From assembly GCA_022573715.1 (NCBI GenBank), contig JACZTL010000002.1:1-64000 (forward strand): a stretch of DNA of 64,000 nucleotides. Reading direction: 5' to 3'. The notes under the pieces are model-generated. The model saw only the letters and a list, made by a program, of their open reading frames with translations. It was not told where the DNA came from and ran no database searches. This stretch comes from Bacteroidota bacterium. GTDB taxonomy: Bacteria > Bacteroidota > Ignavibacteria > Ignavibacteriales > Ignavibacteriaceae. The position numbers were made by a program, and so were the translations under genes. Shown one piece after another: positions 62,983 to 64,000 of this stretch. Each line of letters opens with the position of its first letter. The stretch's first letter is position 1.

Positions 62983-64000
62983 ATGAAAAAAAACACAAAT
63001 AATAAAAAAAGTAAAGCAGATTTAGAGCAGGAATTAGAAAACTTAAAAAAGGCTAACGAAGCTAAGGATAAATTCATCTCAATTTTGTCACACGATCTTA
63101 GAGCACCTTTTACAAGCATTTTGGGTTTTTCGGAAATATTAATAAATGAACCTCTACTGCCTAATTCGGAAAAACTGGAATACCTTAACTACATACACGA
63201 AGCATCCGAAAATCAACTTCAGCTTATTAATTATCTGCTTGACTGGTCGAGGCTGCAAACTGGAAGAATGAAAATAGCTCCGAAAAAATTAAACGCACAG
63301 GCACTTATCTACAACTGTGTTTCATCACTTACAGGGAATGCAATAAGAAAGAATATTGATATAAATGTTGAAGCTGATGAAGATCTTTTTATTCAGGCTG
63401 ACGAAAGACTGCTTATGCAGGTAATAACAAATCTTATAAGTAATGCTATAAAATTTTCTCCTTCTGATAAAGAAATTAATATATCGGCAAAATATTTTAA
63501 TCTGGATCTATCTGAATTTGTTGTTAAAGACGAAGGTGTTGGAATTTCAGATATCAACAAAGAAAAACTTTTTAAAATTGATAAAATATTTACAACAGAA
63601 GGAACAAAAGGCGAAAAAGGTACCGGGTTGGGTTTATCTTTGGTGAAAGAAATAATTGAAAAACATGGCGGTAATTTGTGGTTTTACTCTGAGCAGGATA
63701 GGGGAAGCGAATTTCATTTTACAATTCCGAATTCAAGGGAAAATATTCTATTAGTAACAAACAAACTTGATGAGAAAAAACAGATTGAGTTAATTGTGAA
63801 ACAAAAATTTTCGAATTATCACCTTCAAATAATGGATGACGGATATAGCGCATATAGTTCGCTGTTACAAAACCCACCTTCATTGGTTATTACTCAACAC
63901 AATCTACCCTTAATGGATGCTGTGCAGTTAGTTAAATTAATTAGGAAAGAAGAAAGAGGAAATAGGCTGCCTATAATTGTTATAGTTAAAAATTTAAATG
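62983..64000 (+). CDS. Histidine kinase with pseudo-receiver tail, partial
   Basis: This frame is open from the ATG at 62983 to the right edge (at least 339 residues). A coiled coil leads to the HisKA box ILSHDLRAPFTSILGFSEIL, then the ATPase domain with NLISNAIKFSP, DEGVGISDIN and GTGLGLSLVKEII. From about residue 248 a receiver-like domain begins (NILLVTNKLDEKKQIELIVK), but the acidic pair is replaced by TN. The phospho-aspartate position in VITQHNLPLMDAVQ is Gln. The receiver appears unable to accept phosphate. No membrane segment is visible in this part; the gene continues beyond the window. Confidence 0.88.
   Translation, partial: MKKNTNNKKSKADLEQELENLKKANEAKDKFISILSHDLRAPFTSILGFSEILINEPLLPNSEKLEYLNYIHEASENQLQLINYLLDWSRLQTGRMKIAPKKLNAQALIYNCVSSLTGNAIRKNIDINVEADEDLFIQADERLLMQVITNLISNAIKFSPSDKEINISAKYFNLDLSEFVVKDEGVGISDINKEKLFKIDKIFTTEGTKGEKGTGLGLSLVKEIIEKHGGNLWFYSEQDRGSEFHFTIPNSRENILLVTNKLDEKKQIELIVKQKFSNYHLQIMDDGYSAYSSLLQNPPSLVITQHNLPLMDAVQLVKLIRKEERGNRLPIIVIVKNLN

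Overview
The window is an AT-rich stretch of bacterial chromosome centred on the replication origin. The gene content points to the Ignavibacteria/Chlorobi side of the Bacteroidota: a TAnnTTTG-like promoter, a pilin starting MGQQQLL, a zinc-type HemB, and oxygen-dependent protoporphyrinogen oxidase beside HemN. This placement is inferred from gene style only; there is no rRNA in the window.

Layout. (1) 1-2.4 kb: an unrecognised two-gene unit on the minus strand, a zinc-ribbon protein followed by a TPR protein with near-identical 102-bp repeats that runs off the left edge. A short coding-like remnant lies next to it. (2) 2.8-7.2 kb: a conserved hypothetical protein, a peroxiredoxin-like protein and a patatin-Omp85 outer-membrane protein. 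(3) 7.3-19.5 kb: the origin block, rpmH-rnpA-yidD-yidC leftward and dnaA, a lipoprotein gene, dnaN, recF, DUF721, gyrB and gyrA rightward, with DnaA boxes on both sides of dnaA. (4) 19.6-26.2 kb: hemL, a 5'-nucleotidase, a MOSC gene broken by a one-base frameshift, a membrane metallophosphoesterase, an MmcQ/YjbR protein and a heptosyltransferase-like GT9. (5) 26.3-36.8 kb: a nine-gene leftward heme operon, hemX-hemA-hemC-(tetR::hemD)-hemE-hemN-hemH-hemG-hemB. Its HemD is fused to a TetR-type DNA-binding regulator, and two TetR-operator-like palindromes flank the predicted operon promoter. (6) 36.9-41.2 kb: a band-7 protein, a pyrimidine-nucleoside phosphorylase and aspS. (7) 41.4-64 kb: a compact type IV pilus/type II secretion-like machine wrapped in two-component genes. 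It has divergent minor and major pilin-like genes, PilC, PilB, a PilT-like ATPase with a changed Asp box, PilM-PilN and PilO-PilP fusions and a short secretin. Around it are five histidine-kinase-type proteins or fragments, several receivers and an NtrC-type regulator. A tRNA-Lys(UUU) lies near the right end.

How the parts work together. Together with hemL at 20 kb, the heme operon encodes every step from glutamyl-tRNA to protoheme. The TetR-HemD fusion gives it a plausible built-in sensor: the enzyme that handles hydroxymethylbilane may also repress its own operon. The pilus block carries its own regulation: an operator-rich pilin promoter region, a 13-bp-arm hairpin between the pilin and the machinery genes, and a flanking set of sensors.

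The best candidates for something undescribed are the TetR-HemD feedback circuit and the condensed pilus machine with fused PilMN/PilOP and a PilT-like ATPase lacking its Asp-box Glu-Asp. Two genes look broken: the MOSC gene by a frameshift and a pilin-like gene by an in-frame TAA. Each could be real decay, recoding or a sequence error.
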